From contig JARUPY010000607.1 in assembly GCA_029817715.1 (NCBI GenBank), positions 4,154,001 to 4,218,000 on the forward strand: a stretch of DNA of 64,000 bases, written 5' to 3'. A model generated the notes under the pieces. That model had not been told where the DNA came from and searched no databases. It worked only from the letters and a program-made list of their open reading frames with translations. Both the position numbers and the translations under genes were made by a program. Below are positions 31,956-43,416 of the stretch, one piece after another; the stretch's first letter is position 1; each line of letters opens with the position of its first letter. The DNA is from Melastoma dodecandrum. Its lineage: Eukaryota; Streptophyta; Magnoliopsida; Myrtales; Melastomataceae.

Positions 31956-34750
31956 ATGGCTAGCTCAGGAGTTTCCTCGACTGATACGATGACGCCCAAC
32001 ATAGGATCATCTGCAACGACCGCTACTTCAACTCCCATCGCCGTCGTGTCTTCATCAGCTGCAACACCAGTGGTTTCCCTAGAAATATTTCCACCACTGT
32101 CTTCCCAAGCCACGGTCTTCACCATCGGGCGATCATTGGGAGGAAATGCGTCTCCAACATACATCCCACCGATGACTTTCACCGCACCGGCAATACAGAG
32201 ATCAACGGTGCCAATCGTTGCCTCATCCCCTCCTGCACCACCTGCACCGGCCCAAAGCGCTGACGACAATTCCCTGGGAAACAAAGTCGAATCACTCACC
32301 GCAGAGTTGTCATCTTTGAAGCGATGATGACCGAGCTACTCCAACAACAGACTGCAGCCATAACTGCTCCTGTTGTCACTCAAAACCCCCATCTTCCTCC
32401 TATCATGCCTGGATCTACCACATCTACAATGCCACCTTACTACCTACATTTTCAACTAAGTCTAATCGCTTCATCAAGCCTTCCATCCTCCTATAACCAT
32501 GCCATCCCCGGATCCGCTATCTCCACAAGTATAGCACCCTTTTATAACCCATACATGCGTGGACCGCCTTTTCCATCAACCACAACCCCACCATACCGTC
32601 CACCATCTACCCTCAACCATCCGCACCAGGGCCAAATCCCTATCAATCAGCGCCACTGGGGCCATCGCCTTATTTTTCTACTGCCCCTACAACTGCCGGC
32701 TTTGGGATCCCCATACCAATCACAACGCCCTCGGCTGCACATGCGGGACCGGTCGTGCTGAACCTAAGAAACCGTAACGCGGCTATTGTGAATGAACTAT
32801 TTGGCGAACAACAGTAGGCCGACGCTTTCGAGACAAGACTCGAGGCAAAGATCGCCTCTATGCAAGAAGAAGAGCCGCGTCGTATGGCGAGGATGGAAGA
32901 GCGCCTCAACGCCATTCAGGGACACTGGGCTCACAACTGGGAGTACGCCGACTACCAGATTCCCCAGATTCAGATCCCACCAAAGTTCAAAATGCCTGAA
33001 TTTGAGAAGTTTCGGGGGAACGGATGTCCAGAGCTACATCTCAAGCACTTTTGTCACAAGATGGCTGTGTACCCGGCAGATGACAAGCTTCGTATTGCCA
33101 TGTTTCAAGAGAGCTTGGCGGAATCGGCACTGCACTGGTATTACACCAAGGATGTGAGCTAGTATGCAACATTCAGGGAGTTGGCCCTCGACTTTCTTAA
33201 TTACTACAGTTTCAATGTCGAAATGGCACCCACGATATCAGACTTGCGGAAACTGAAAAGGTACCGCTCTGAGGACATCAAATAATTTGCTTATCGGTTC
33301 AGGGAGATGGCTTCGCAGATTAAGCCAGCTTTGAAAGAGAAAGAGCTAATAGATGAGTTCTTCCAACTCCTCCCTCGTGAGTATTTACCTTACGTGATTG
33401 GTCAGACCGTCACAACCTTCGCCCAAGCGGTCATCAATGCTGATAAACTTGACGGGGCAATCGAGAAGGACTGATTCCCTCCCCTTCAGTAAAGCCAGCC
33501 ATCAAACCAAAGCCCAAGGAGCTCGTCGCGGCTGCGGAGCACAATAAGGCAGCGGCACCGCCAACTTCATATGCGCCGAGGTCATACGCCGCAGTTACCA
33601 TTAGACCCCCCGTGCCTGTGACGGCCAATCCTAGACTGCCCGTTCTCGTGATGATGCACCAGCAGCCAAGGCCTGCACGACAAGAGCGTTCCCGATGCAG
33701 ATTGGAGGACATGGTTCCAACTCCTGATCCATTAGAGGCATGTTCACCCGACTGAGAGACATGGTCTTCATCTACCCGTGGACCCCAAATCGACCAACCC
33801 TTCCTCTTTTGGCTACAACCCCAAGGCGAGTTGTCAATATCACTCTGGAGCACTGGGGCACGACACCAAGGATTGCATCGTGCTCAAATTCAAGATTCAG
33901 AACTTGTTGGATGACGGCGTCATTACGTTCGCGACACAGGTTACGACTCCAAATGTCATGAGCAACCCATTGCCCGAGCACGTCAACTATGTCGAGACAA
34001 ACCCCTTCGCGCCACTAACTGAACATGAAGAAGAGGTGCATTTACATGAGGTGGAGCAAGAGATTGCTGAACAAGCCAATGTAATTGAAGTCAATCGAGG
34101 ACGAAGCTGGAGACGCCGACCTCGCATGCACACTCACTATATACCACTCAATGTGGGTATACCCCTGAACCTCATGCCGACATATATTAGACAGGCCAGG
34201 AAACCGCACTTCGGGGTTCCAATTGTTCCTCCTAGAACTGAAGTACAATCTCCGAAAAAGCAAAAGAAGTCTGATGTTGAGAAGGTGGATGATACGGAGG
34301 TCAAGACGCGTGAGTCTGAAGTAGAAGAACATATCAATATGGTCGAGTCTAATCGTGGTCGAAGACGAAATCGAGGTTGAGGACGTGGACGTGGATCCTA
34401 CGGAGGAGATACACACCCTCTACAGATGCATGCCGCTATACCTAACATTTTCCCCCAAGTACTCCCTCGAGTACCATATGTCTACATCCCATTGTGTCCA
34501 GCATAACTGGAGATGCCGCCTCAAGCACCTGCACCGATACAGATGGAACCAAGGAGTCCAATTGTCATTGGTCCAAGTGGCATGGCATCCAGCCCAAAAG
34601 TCGAGCTCATCACCCGTTCAGGAAGAGTGGTACCGGCTCCAGAGCCCCAACTGCAGCCTGAGTCTTCAAAGCCGAAGGCGCCGTCGAATGAACAAATTCG
34701 CAAGGTGATCTACTCAGTGAAAGAAAGCGACTACAACATTGTGAAGTAGC
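31956..34750 (+). pseudogene. Gag of outer Ogre, broken
   Basis: Ser/Thr/Pro-rich amino end (31956-32327), Pro-rich linker (32324-32761), then the capsid part from 32860 with FKMPEFEKFRGNGCPELHL and ALHWYYTKD, followed after a stop by a block ending FAQAVINADKL. 33778-34380 carries an intact knuckle CQYHSGALGHDTKDC (C-x2-H-x5-H-x4-C) and an Arg-rich tail. Stops at several points and frame changes near 33470 break it. 34380-34750 is a linker with ELITRSGRVVPAPE, also seen in the inner element. Confidence 0.85.
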
Positions 34751-34809
34751 TGAGGAAGCAACCCGCCCATATCTCTCTCTTCGACTTGATCCATTCTTCC
34801 GATAAGCAC

Positions 34810-35044
34810 TTTCGTCGTTTGTGGATTACTCGGATAAATGCAATAATTCGTACTCATTTTGTATCCTATAGGTATAGTCATTTCCTCCACAATCTGGACA
34901 AGAACCTGTTGCTTTTTAATCGTAAAATAGTTGCACAAATAGCTATATTAAATAGGAATTGTCTTTATGGCAGAGGCAAATAGAGCTTTTGCGCATTTTC
35001 GCTCAATGGGAGATGTTCTAACAAATAGAGTTTACTGCGTTGAG
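34810..35044 (+). other. Plastid DNA filler (rpl20 + rps7 fragments) inside Ogre
   Basis: 34810-34968 translates as [14 protein letters not shown]... to [12 protein letters not shown], matching the carboxy half of chloroplast ribosomal protein L20. 34967-35002 reads [12 protein letters not shown], the exact end of chloroplast ribosomal protein S7. 35003-35044 is unassigned. The homologous place in the inner Ogre (at 46197) has no insert: GACAAGCACAGGGAGATG against AAGCAC, then filler, then GGGAGATG. The two plastid genes are far apart in plastid genomes, so two pieces were joined, with ATG shared at the junction. Confidence 0.85.
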
Positions 35045-35045
35045 T

Positions 35046-35800
35046 GGGAGATGTTGGGGAAATTTCTGGCCGAAGTACACGTACTGGAAGAGATTGAGGT
35101 CAACGCTCTGGACTCGTACATGAACGCCATGCTGGCAAACAATGCCATCACCTTCTCGGAAGATGACCTCCCGGAAGGAGGACGGGACCACAACAGCGCT
35201 TTGTTCATCACGCTCAAATGCCGCGATACTATTGTTTCCAAGGTGCTCATCGACGGAGGGTCCGGAGTCAACATCATCCCACTAGATGTGGCTCATAAGC
35301 TCGGTATCAACATGGAGAAACTCCCACCTTCCAGCCTGACCATTCGAGCTTTTGACGGCGCAAAACGTCAAGCCCACGGCGAGGTGACCCTAGAGATGAA
35401 AGTGGGGCCCACTCTCTTCGCCTCTGTATTCCAAATTCTTGAGACTGCCGGATCATTCAACATGCTGCTAGGACGTCCGTGGATCCATCAAGCCGGGGCA
35501 ATCCCTTCGACTCTACATCAGATGGTTCGTTTTCCTTCAGATGGCAAGCTAATCACAATTAAAGGGGAGTGTACCATGGAATTATGCCACGAAATTGACA
35601 TGCCGTACGTCGGAGAACCAACTGGTGAACCATCGACAGCTCAAGCGTTCGAGATGGTAAACATGGTCAGGAGGGACTTCAGGTCAGATCCCCTAATGGG
35701 CCGAGGCAACCGCAGCGCTGCTCGATAGTTCATCAAATTCGGATACCAGCCTGGTCAAGGACTCGGAGCTCAAGGGCAAGGCATCCGACATCCGATCGAC
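35046..35800 (+). pseudogene. Protease and G-patch-like region of outer Ogre
   Basis: Aspartic protease with VLIDGGSGVNIIPLD (D-G-G in place of D-S/T-G) and distal block FNMLLGRPWIHQAGAIP. A TAG at 35727-35729 interrupts it before FIKFGYQPGQGLGAQGQG at about 35732-35785, a glycine-rich G-patch-like motif. The open frame runs from the rps7-derived ATG at 34967, an accident of the plastid insert. Confidence 0.82.
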
Positions 35801-35876
35801 ATACCTACCCAGTTGGGGACACGCGCTCTCGGATCCAAGGGCAATGAACTACGGAGGCCTAAACCAACAATCCAAC

Positions 35877-36038
35877 GGTCAACTTCATTGAGGTACCCAA
35901 GTACCCACAATGGGTCGCTCACATCGTCCCCGTCATCAAGAAAAACGGGAAAGTCCGAGTCTGCGTCGATTACCGTGACCTTAACAAAGCGAGTCCCAAA
36001 GACGACTTCCCTCTACCGCACATCGACTTGCTAGTAGA
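35877..36038 (+). pseudogene. RT fragment of outer Ogre, left of nested insert
   Basis: Reads VNFIEVPKYPQWVAHIVPVI then KKNGKVRVCVDYRDLNKASP to HIDLLVD in one frame, the beginning of the RT domain. It is cut by the LTR of the inner element at 36039. Compared with the inner copy, about 1.1 kb upstream (end of the protease ORF, intron, start of RT) is missing between 35870 and 35877. Confidence 0.88.
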
Positions 36039-39000
36039 TGTAATACCTCAAATAAACAAAATGGAATCTATTACTACGAATAGTTCGAAAATGGCTTATA
36101 AACAGATCAATTTGCCAACAACATCGAATGCCTCAGATATCTCTGTTAGAACTGCAAATACATTTTTTTCAAAGGGGTAAGGCATTCACTGTTGATTCGA
36201 TCACCATTTACAAACAAGATTACACAAGCAGTACAAATGCCCTCAATCCCTCGGAGAATGGAACAGCAGCATTGGCTCATCCTCTTAGCTTCATTAACAT
36301 CTGCCAGCAATTGCGGAACGTTATTCCGCATCAGGGGACTTCCTCACAGCTGTCCAGTTTCTCGGGATCCTGAAGACCAACATCAAATCCTCAAATCACA
36401 AATGCCTGTGGTTGGTCAAACCATCACATCGACCCCCGAACAATGATACTAGCAGCAACAATTAATTGACAGTTGACCAGGCAGTAGTAGCATCCAGCAA
36501 TTTAGAACACAACATTTCACACTTACACATGTCACAGCAGAACGTTTTCAACACAGCTGCAATCTGCCCAGCGAGCTGTTCACCAGACGTCTTTCGTCAT
36601 GCAGCCAGCCATAGTACAGTCAGATTTCCAGTCCCCAACGAAGTCAGCAAACTTATGTCATCAGCCTACACAATCCATGCCGCAATGTGTCATGAAATAC
36701 CAACAACAACAGACTCTACAACGGCCATGCCGCAACAATTTTAGCAGCATAGTCACAACAGTTTATATCGCAGACATCACTACAACAATTTCAACAATGA
36801 CCACCCCTGCAACAATACTAACGGGAAGAAACAAACAGACACAAGAATCGTCGGAATCCCCTCTTCAAGCGATCATTTCGTTACCACAGTAGGTGGGCTC
36901 GTCACAGACGATGGCGGTGTCGCAGTTCAACACAACACAACTGCGGCCTCACCGACAGCAGCAACAACAGGCACAAACGCCACAGCAGTCACAGAGCATG
37001 TGCAAATGCAACCAACAGCCTCACTTGGGTCGGAATCAGCGTAATTTCTTCAGCCGCTTCCTCAAACTCGACCACTTCGTCCTCGCGTTGCAATTCCACA
37101 TCAGCAACGGAAACGGACAACCATAGCTTCAGCCGCAATGATATGGCGCTTCTAACAGCTTCAAGCAGCGGTGACACCCTCCAGCTGTAGCAACAACGGC
37201 ATAAATGAATTTGTGGGCTCATTTATTGAACTCACCGAGGCAAAAGGATGGAATAATGTCGGGCATCCAATTTCATGCTAGCAATTCAGCTGTCCAATTG
37301 TCTTAGCAGGCTTAACTCGCTGCTCCTCAGGTTCAAAATCTGTAGAGGACATCATCGTTAACATTTATGAACTCTAGATGTCTAATGTGCAGCAGAACGG
37401 ACAAACTTCTATAATATGAAATAAACTGTCCCAGCAATGGCTAAAGCAAATGCCAGGATTTTCTGAACCAGCTTACCTTCCTTCTGTCTTCAACAATGGA
37501 ATTGACCAGGAGCCCAAGGCGCTCCCAACCTCAACAACATCACCGCCATTGGAACCTCAGCCACAATCAGCAGCAAACTCAATAATTCCTCCCGCTTCTA
37601 CTTCAGCAATAGCAGCATAAGACATTTAAACCGGGGAGTTAGGTAGATAACATACCAGGATGCTGGGCATGTATACCATCCCGACTTTGAGCGACCATTT
37701 TCTTCCCTCAAGGATACCTGTCAAGTGCTTTCTCGTTCACAGCAGTGGGATCACAATATTGCAGCCAAAGCTGCAGAATTCACCTGCTTCTCTAGATAAT
37801 GCAAGAGACACAGCAAGTCTAGCGGACATCACAGGCAGTAATAAGTGAGAAGAAGACAGACGTTCCAAAACATAACTGGAATCCAGCCCTTCATAAATTC
37901 AGCCAGCCCACACCAAGATTCATGATTCACAGTCCAACCCAAAGAAAAAAAAAACTAAGGCAAGCCCGCAATAGGCTGCCAAACCTAGCCTAAAACCAAA
38001 GAAAAGAGGCCGGGCAAAATATGAACCAAATTCAGCCCAAACCAAAGGAAAAAGGGCCGGAAATAAGACCAAAGAAAACTCAGCCAAAAGTAAAACCAAA
38101 ACAAACCATAACCCAAGCAGCAAACCCAGGCCCTTAGGTCTCAACCCACAAGAAAAACCCAAAACAAACCCATATCAAGCCCACGCCCAAGCCCAAATCA
38201 AAATCAGAATTAATTTCCCAATTCACCTGATTCCCCGACAGAATCCCCACAAGGACGATCCCAATGCATTCATCCCCTCCTCTCTGACATTGCAGGCTGA
38301 AACAGCCTCCCCTGAATCCTTGCCTCCGCCCCTGTCGTCTGATTATCTGCAGAGAATCACCTTGCACGCCCAAAAGCGATCCTGTCCCTTAACTCCCCTA
38401 ACTGAAATCAATGGAAGACTAACTAAATCAGGGGAAGAATTAAAAAGGAATTAGAAGAATTGGAGGAGCCGGAGGGAGAAAACACAACGAACCAGAGAAC
38501 AAGGGGGGGGAGGGGAGAAAGCTAACCAAATAGTCAGGGAAGAAGAAGGAAGCTGGCCAGAGAGGGTCCGGAGTTCTTTTTAAACACAGGGGAGAAATTC
38601 ATTCAGAATGGGGGGGGACGTCTTTCTGAGAGTGGGGATTTTCTTTCAAAAGCCAGCCTTCCTTCTTCAAAATTTTCAAGAGGCCTCCACTTCCCTGGGA
38701 AACTTTCCACCCTTCATACCCTGTTAGCCACCTTCGTTACTGGGACTTTCCAACATCTTAAAACAGAGGAGAAGCTCATCTCGCGGTCATCTTCATCGCC
38801 ATTGTTTCTCAACCATCTCTGACGAAGGTAAGAAATATCAACAATAGGATGGGACCCCCTGGACGAGCCCAACCTCAGCATCAATAATGAAAGAAGGAGG
38901 CAATGTCGACGATCAATTCGGCTTCAACTTTCCTTTGCGTCGACAACGAGGACATCGGCGGTGACTATGAACAAACGACGATAACCCGAAGAGACCGTGG

Positions 39001-41348
39001 CGTGCTCTTTGCTCCCTTCTCTGTGGCTGTTTCCGGGACGACCAGCGAACAGAAGACCGTTGGAAGTCATCCCCTCCAAGGCTTCAGGGGAAGCTTCCTT
39101 TACTACTGATGTTTTCTTTTACTTGCGCAGGTCCTTAGTTGCCTCGACTCGCTGGAAGTGGTTTTCCTTCCTGAGACGTCCAAGCCTTCAAGCCAGTGAA
39201 GTCCTCCGACCAGCTCTATCCCTTCCAGACCAGGATCGATGTCGCTTTTGATCACCTTGACTCCCAGAAGCTCCGTGACAGCTGTAAATGTCCCAAGGTG
39301 ACCTCCTTCCTCTACCTTCAGTTTTTTAATAATTTGAACCCCATTTCTTTGATGGCCTCGCCTTCCTCTAGGACGTGAGCACCCCCCCTGACATCTTTCG
39401 GCGACAACAACAAGCAACCCCAAGGCGACCCTTCCTTCGACTTCAACCACCGCAAACGGCGTCCCCAACCTGAGGACGACTTCTCCTATTCTGAATCAGC
39501 CGCAACGGAGCTCCCTCCCTCCAGCATCCCCTTCAGCTACCTGCGGGCCAACGATGACGCCCAAAGCCGTTACAACCCAACTGGATACCCCACATGCAGA
39601 GGACTCACACCCGACGTCCCGGCGAACCACAGAGCAGCGGCCATCTTCTCCTCGCCAAGCTCCCTCCGGCGTAGCCAGCTCAGTCCCGTCCTCGGCAAGT
39701 CTCCCCTGGCGTTGGCGGCCACGATTGGCAGAAGCCCGAGTTCCCCCCAGCTGACCTCCACTTCCCCTAGACCCGGCAAGTAGACCTCATCCCTCCGGTG
39801 CTCCACTAGCGGCCGCAGCGAGCCCACCTCCCGGCGTCCCAAGTCCAATCGGCAACAACCGCCCCGGCAAGCCTCTTCCTCCCCAGCCTTCCTGCAGCAG
39901 CCATCCCCATCTTCTTCCCGGCGTACTCCAGCAGCTCCGCCAACAGCAACCAGACGTCCACAGGTTCAGCATCGACGGAGCCCATGCTCTCCAGGCGAGG
40001 GCGTCTTCAGATCTGGCGATGGACCTCTTCCCTTCCCCGACGGCAGCAGATCGCAGCTTCTCCCTCCTCAAAAGCCCAGATCTGTACCACGGCGTTGACG
40101 TCCCTGCACTCCCCGACGGCACGACAGCAAACCCTGTCTCCGGCCTTCCTCAGATCTGCGGCAAACCTCGTTTCTTCCGACGCGTCGAAGCCCAGCGACG
40201 GCAACCCATGGCAGCCCCGCCTCTTCCGACTTCCCGTGGCAGCATCGGCGCCTCCGTTGGCAAGCACTCCGGCTTCATCTTGGTCGAGCTGAAAGACCTC
40301 CCCAGATGGGTTGCGAATGGTTCCAGAAAGGTAAAATACGACGGAGCTTCACGAATATTTTCAACTGAGTACCTCCGATCAAAACGGTAAGACAAGCCTT
40401 ACTCTTCTCAATTCAATCGAATTTTCATCCGAATTCGATGATACTAACCGCTTCTTTGTTTGATTTACATGTACATCGAGTACTTAATCTCGGAAGATCA
40501 ACTCCGGAATTTCGAAGATTAACTCGAAGGCGCGTGTATCAAACCGCGTGGATCCACCCCAGCCTAAAAACCGTGGGCTCGAAGGATTAAAGCGGCCCCA
40601 AACTCAATCCAAGGTACAAAGGGGAGGTGCGGGCCTCCCCGAATTTTATTCAAATCCACTTGTAACGAATTGCGGGCCCAAGTGTATAGGCCCGCAATCA
40701 CCGCCCTTCCCCGCCCTTTTGATCTAAATACTTGTTTGTGATTGCGCGTATGCTTAGGCTTTAGGTTTTACGTGGCATGATTGATTTTAATCAAACAAAC
40801 CTAAATTCGGGTCCAACGCCTGTTAAAACGTTGATAAAAGTCCGGCCTACTCCCGGATCGAGCCCAACACTCGTCAATCAAAAGTTAAATTTTTTGGACA
40901 AATCGCCACTCTTTTCGCATGTTTAGAACACAAAGGTTAGTAAATAGGAATCCCCGAACCCAAACTCTGATTTTTTCGACTTAAAATCACGCTTTTTAAA
41001 CTAAGTCGGTGGCGACTCCGAACAAGTTTTCCAAAGTCAAACTACACCCTTTTCGGAGCCATTTAGGATGAGGTGATGGCAAACCGAGCCGCTCCTTGGG
41101 CCCTCCCCAAAATTCGTGAACGAGGTCTTACGCAGCCTTTCGCTTGCCACCTTCAAGGAACTAAAGATGGTTGGCGAAACGTCCCGCAGACCTGTTCGCG
41201 CAACAAGGGAAGGCCCAACCCGGATCCCTTCCGCAGCGTCCGGCGCTCGAGCCGTGACGTCGACCAGACTGGGCCTCGGGAGAGTGGACCCGGATCCTCA
41301 GGTTGCCCGAACCGTCGCGTGCGCGCTAAGCCGGAGGGCGCGCGTACA
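36039..41348 (+). repeat. 5' LTR of inner Ogre (5310 bp)
   Basis: Begins TGTAATACCTCAAATAAACA and ends GCGCGCGTACA, followed by the PBS. A very long LTR is characteristic of Ogre elements. The CAA/CAG-rich part (36480-37060) gives long glutamine-rich frames on the plus strand that are not genes. 37608-39655 is absent from the 3' LTR. About 40600-41348 resembles the end of the outer LTR (28980-29794). Confidence 0.9.
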
Positions 41349-41355
41349 TCCTAGA

Positions 41356-41373
41356 TGGCGACTCCGCTGGGGA
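41356..41373 (+). other. Primer-binding site of inner Ogre
   Basis: TGGCGACTCCGCTGGGGA, seven bases after the LTR terminus, identical to the outer element's site. Confidence 0.85.
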
Positions 41374-42037
41374 TACTCCGCATGTGGATTCCTACCGAAA
41401 ACCTTTTACAAACCACATGCGGAGGGGAGTTACTTATTTTCGCATGTAATTGATTGGCTCGGTGCCCTTTGTATGATCTCCTACCTGTGTTTGTTTACCG
41501 CTTTATTAGGCATACTTAGGTAAGTCCCTATGCCCGGGACTAGGATCTTTAGAGGGTCACCGAAAGGCACGGCTTCGCTGCTTCCTGCGGCTTGTAGGCT
41601 ATGGACCGGGACCCGCCTCCCTTAGTCCGACGGAGGTCTTAGAAGCCTCCATCCGAGTCTAGAATTGGTTGCCCACTACAGGTACCAGACGCCGCACGTG
41701 TAATTGCTTATTACTAAGTGACTGCTACTCGTACAGGGACAGGTTAAGGTACGTGTTGTATGTGATAAGCTGTAACACTAACTCTGTTCATTTTGTAGCG
41801 GTTTGGGTTGGTCACGGGGGATTCCCAATTTCCTGTTCTCCCTTCCCTAACTCCTTTTACCACTTTAATGCATCCACATACATTCATAATCGCATGAATG
41901 CATTGTTCTTGTAATAACATACATTCTATTTTACTTGAACACGATTGCACAAATCGCCTGCCGAATCATACTATACTAGGGTTAGGGATTGGAATGTTAT
42001 CATCTCCGAATGACACCCTATTATGCAGGGAGACTTC

Positions 42038-43186
42038 ATGGAGCCCGTTTCATTGCAACAGAAGAATAGCCAAACGCCCACCACCTCCGCCAGTGGTTGC
42101 CATTGCTGAGGCCCTCTGAGCTAACTCAAGGGACTCTTCCACCTCATTCGCTTGGAGTTGGATTGGGTTCTCCTGCAGAACCTGGTGGCACGCTGGGATC
42201 CGGATTCCTTCGTCTTTCGCTTCGGGGATTTGAAGCTGGCACCACTCTACGTGGAGTACATCCACCTTGCTGAGATGCCCCACCGCTCAGGAATACTGCC
42301 CCTGCCTTGGATTGACAAGCCAAAGGAGTACATAACGAAGCTTCTCCAAATTTCGTCGGCAAGCGTACCCGAACTTTTCAATTCCCAAGGAGATATCAGC
42401 GTCAATGGCATTATCGATCTGCAGATGCTGCCATACAACCCGCGCATGGGCGAAGGCCAAGGATCAGCATGAGCATTCATCCTGCTATTTGTCGGGACGA
42501 TACTGTACCCACAAAATGAGAAAACGATCAACAGGCGAGCCGTCTACATCGCCAAAGCCATATTGGAAGGCGCTCCTTTCCTGCCCAACCTGATCGGAGA
42601 AACCACCTTCAGCCTCACCAACATCGTGCATGAAGCCAAGCGAGGAGTCCGCAACCACCAGATGACTTTTTGTCCAGCCCTACTGCAAGTGTGGTTCTAC
42701 ACGCATCTCGGGATCACAGGAGAAGCCTTCACGAGAGAACACACACCAGGATTGCTGGCCCGCATCGTAGAGCGTGCCCCCTTACCTATACGCACATTCG
42801 TTGGAGTCGATGCGCTATTCCGTTCATTGGAGCTTGCCGACTTCTATCAGAGAGCCCCCTGCTTCGACACGGACGATGCCATCACTTCCTCGACAGACGG
42901 GCATTTCATTCCAATCATGGGGTTCGGAGGCACTTCCTACTACGCGCCATTTCAAGTCCGACACCAGCTGGGATTGACTCCGAGGACCAGATCACCTCCA
43001 CAACAGCTCTTCCGACGGATTAGCCTCGATGATAGGGTGGTCAAGACATCACTCCAGAGGGTTATCGTGCACATCTCCCGCATATGGATGACCCTCACAG
43101 AAGAAAACTGCGAGCTTCCACCAGGACCCGAGGAGGATGATCGCGTAGCTCAGTCCCAGCGTTTCTGGAAGAACCGTCACATTTAG
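42038..43186 (+). pseudogene. Ogre ORF1, plant-mobile-domain-like, inner copy
   Basis: ATG at 42038; frames change before 42152, after which MELDWVLLQNLVARWDPDSF runs to a TGA at 42470 (the outer copy has Arg there) and continues in frame to TAG 43184-43186. The carboxy part has LGITGEAFTREHTPG, ALFRSLELADFY, DGHFIPIMGFGGTSYY and RIWMTLTEE, each matched in the outer copy. It resembles the plant mobile domain. One frameshift and one stop inactivate it. The conserved length across two diverged elements shows it was an element gene. Confidence 0.78.
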
Positions 43187-43416
43187 TGGGATCGCGCCTG
43201 ACAGACGACGTCTTCATGTTGTTATCGGGCCTGTGAGCCCATTCTATCTTTCCTTGCAGTTGATTGTATTTTAACTTTTATGAAGATGTTGAACTTATTG
43301 GTTTCTATCTAATTCACTTCTTTTCTTTTGGGGTTAAATTCGGTGACAAAATCCAATCCCAACATTAGACATATCATGCATCACTACATGTCATGCATCC
43401 ATAATATCACTGCTGG

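Noticed and set aside
34810..35044. Functional plastid gene
   Set aside because: Only partial rpl20 and rps7, diverged and inside a dead retrotransposon; treated as transferred DNA.
36466..37126. Glutamine-rich ORFs (QQQQ stretches) on the plus strand, repeated at 53634-54208
   Set aside because: They lie inside both LTRs of the inner Ogre in CAA/CAG-rich DNA, in several overlapping frames; no domain and no conservation beyond LTR identity.
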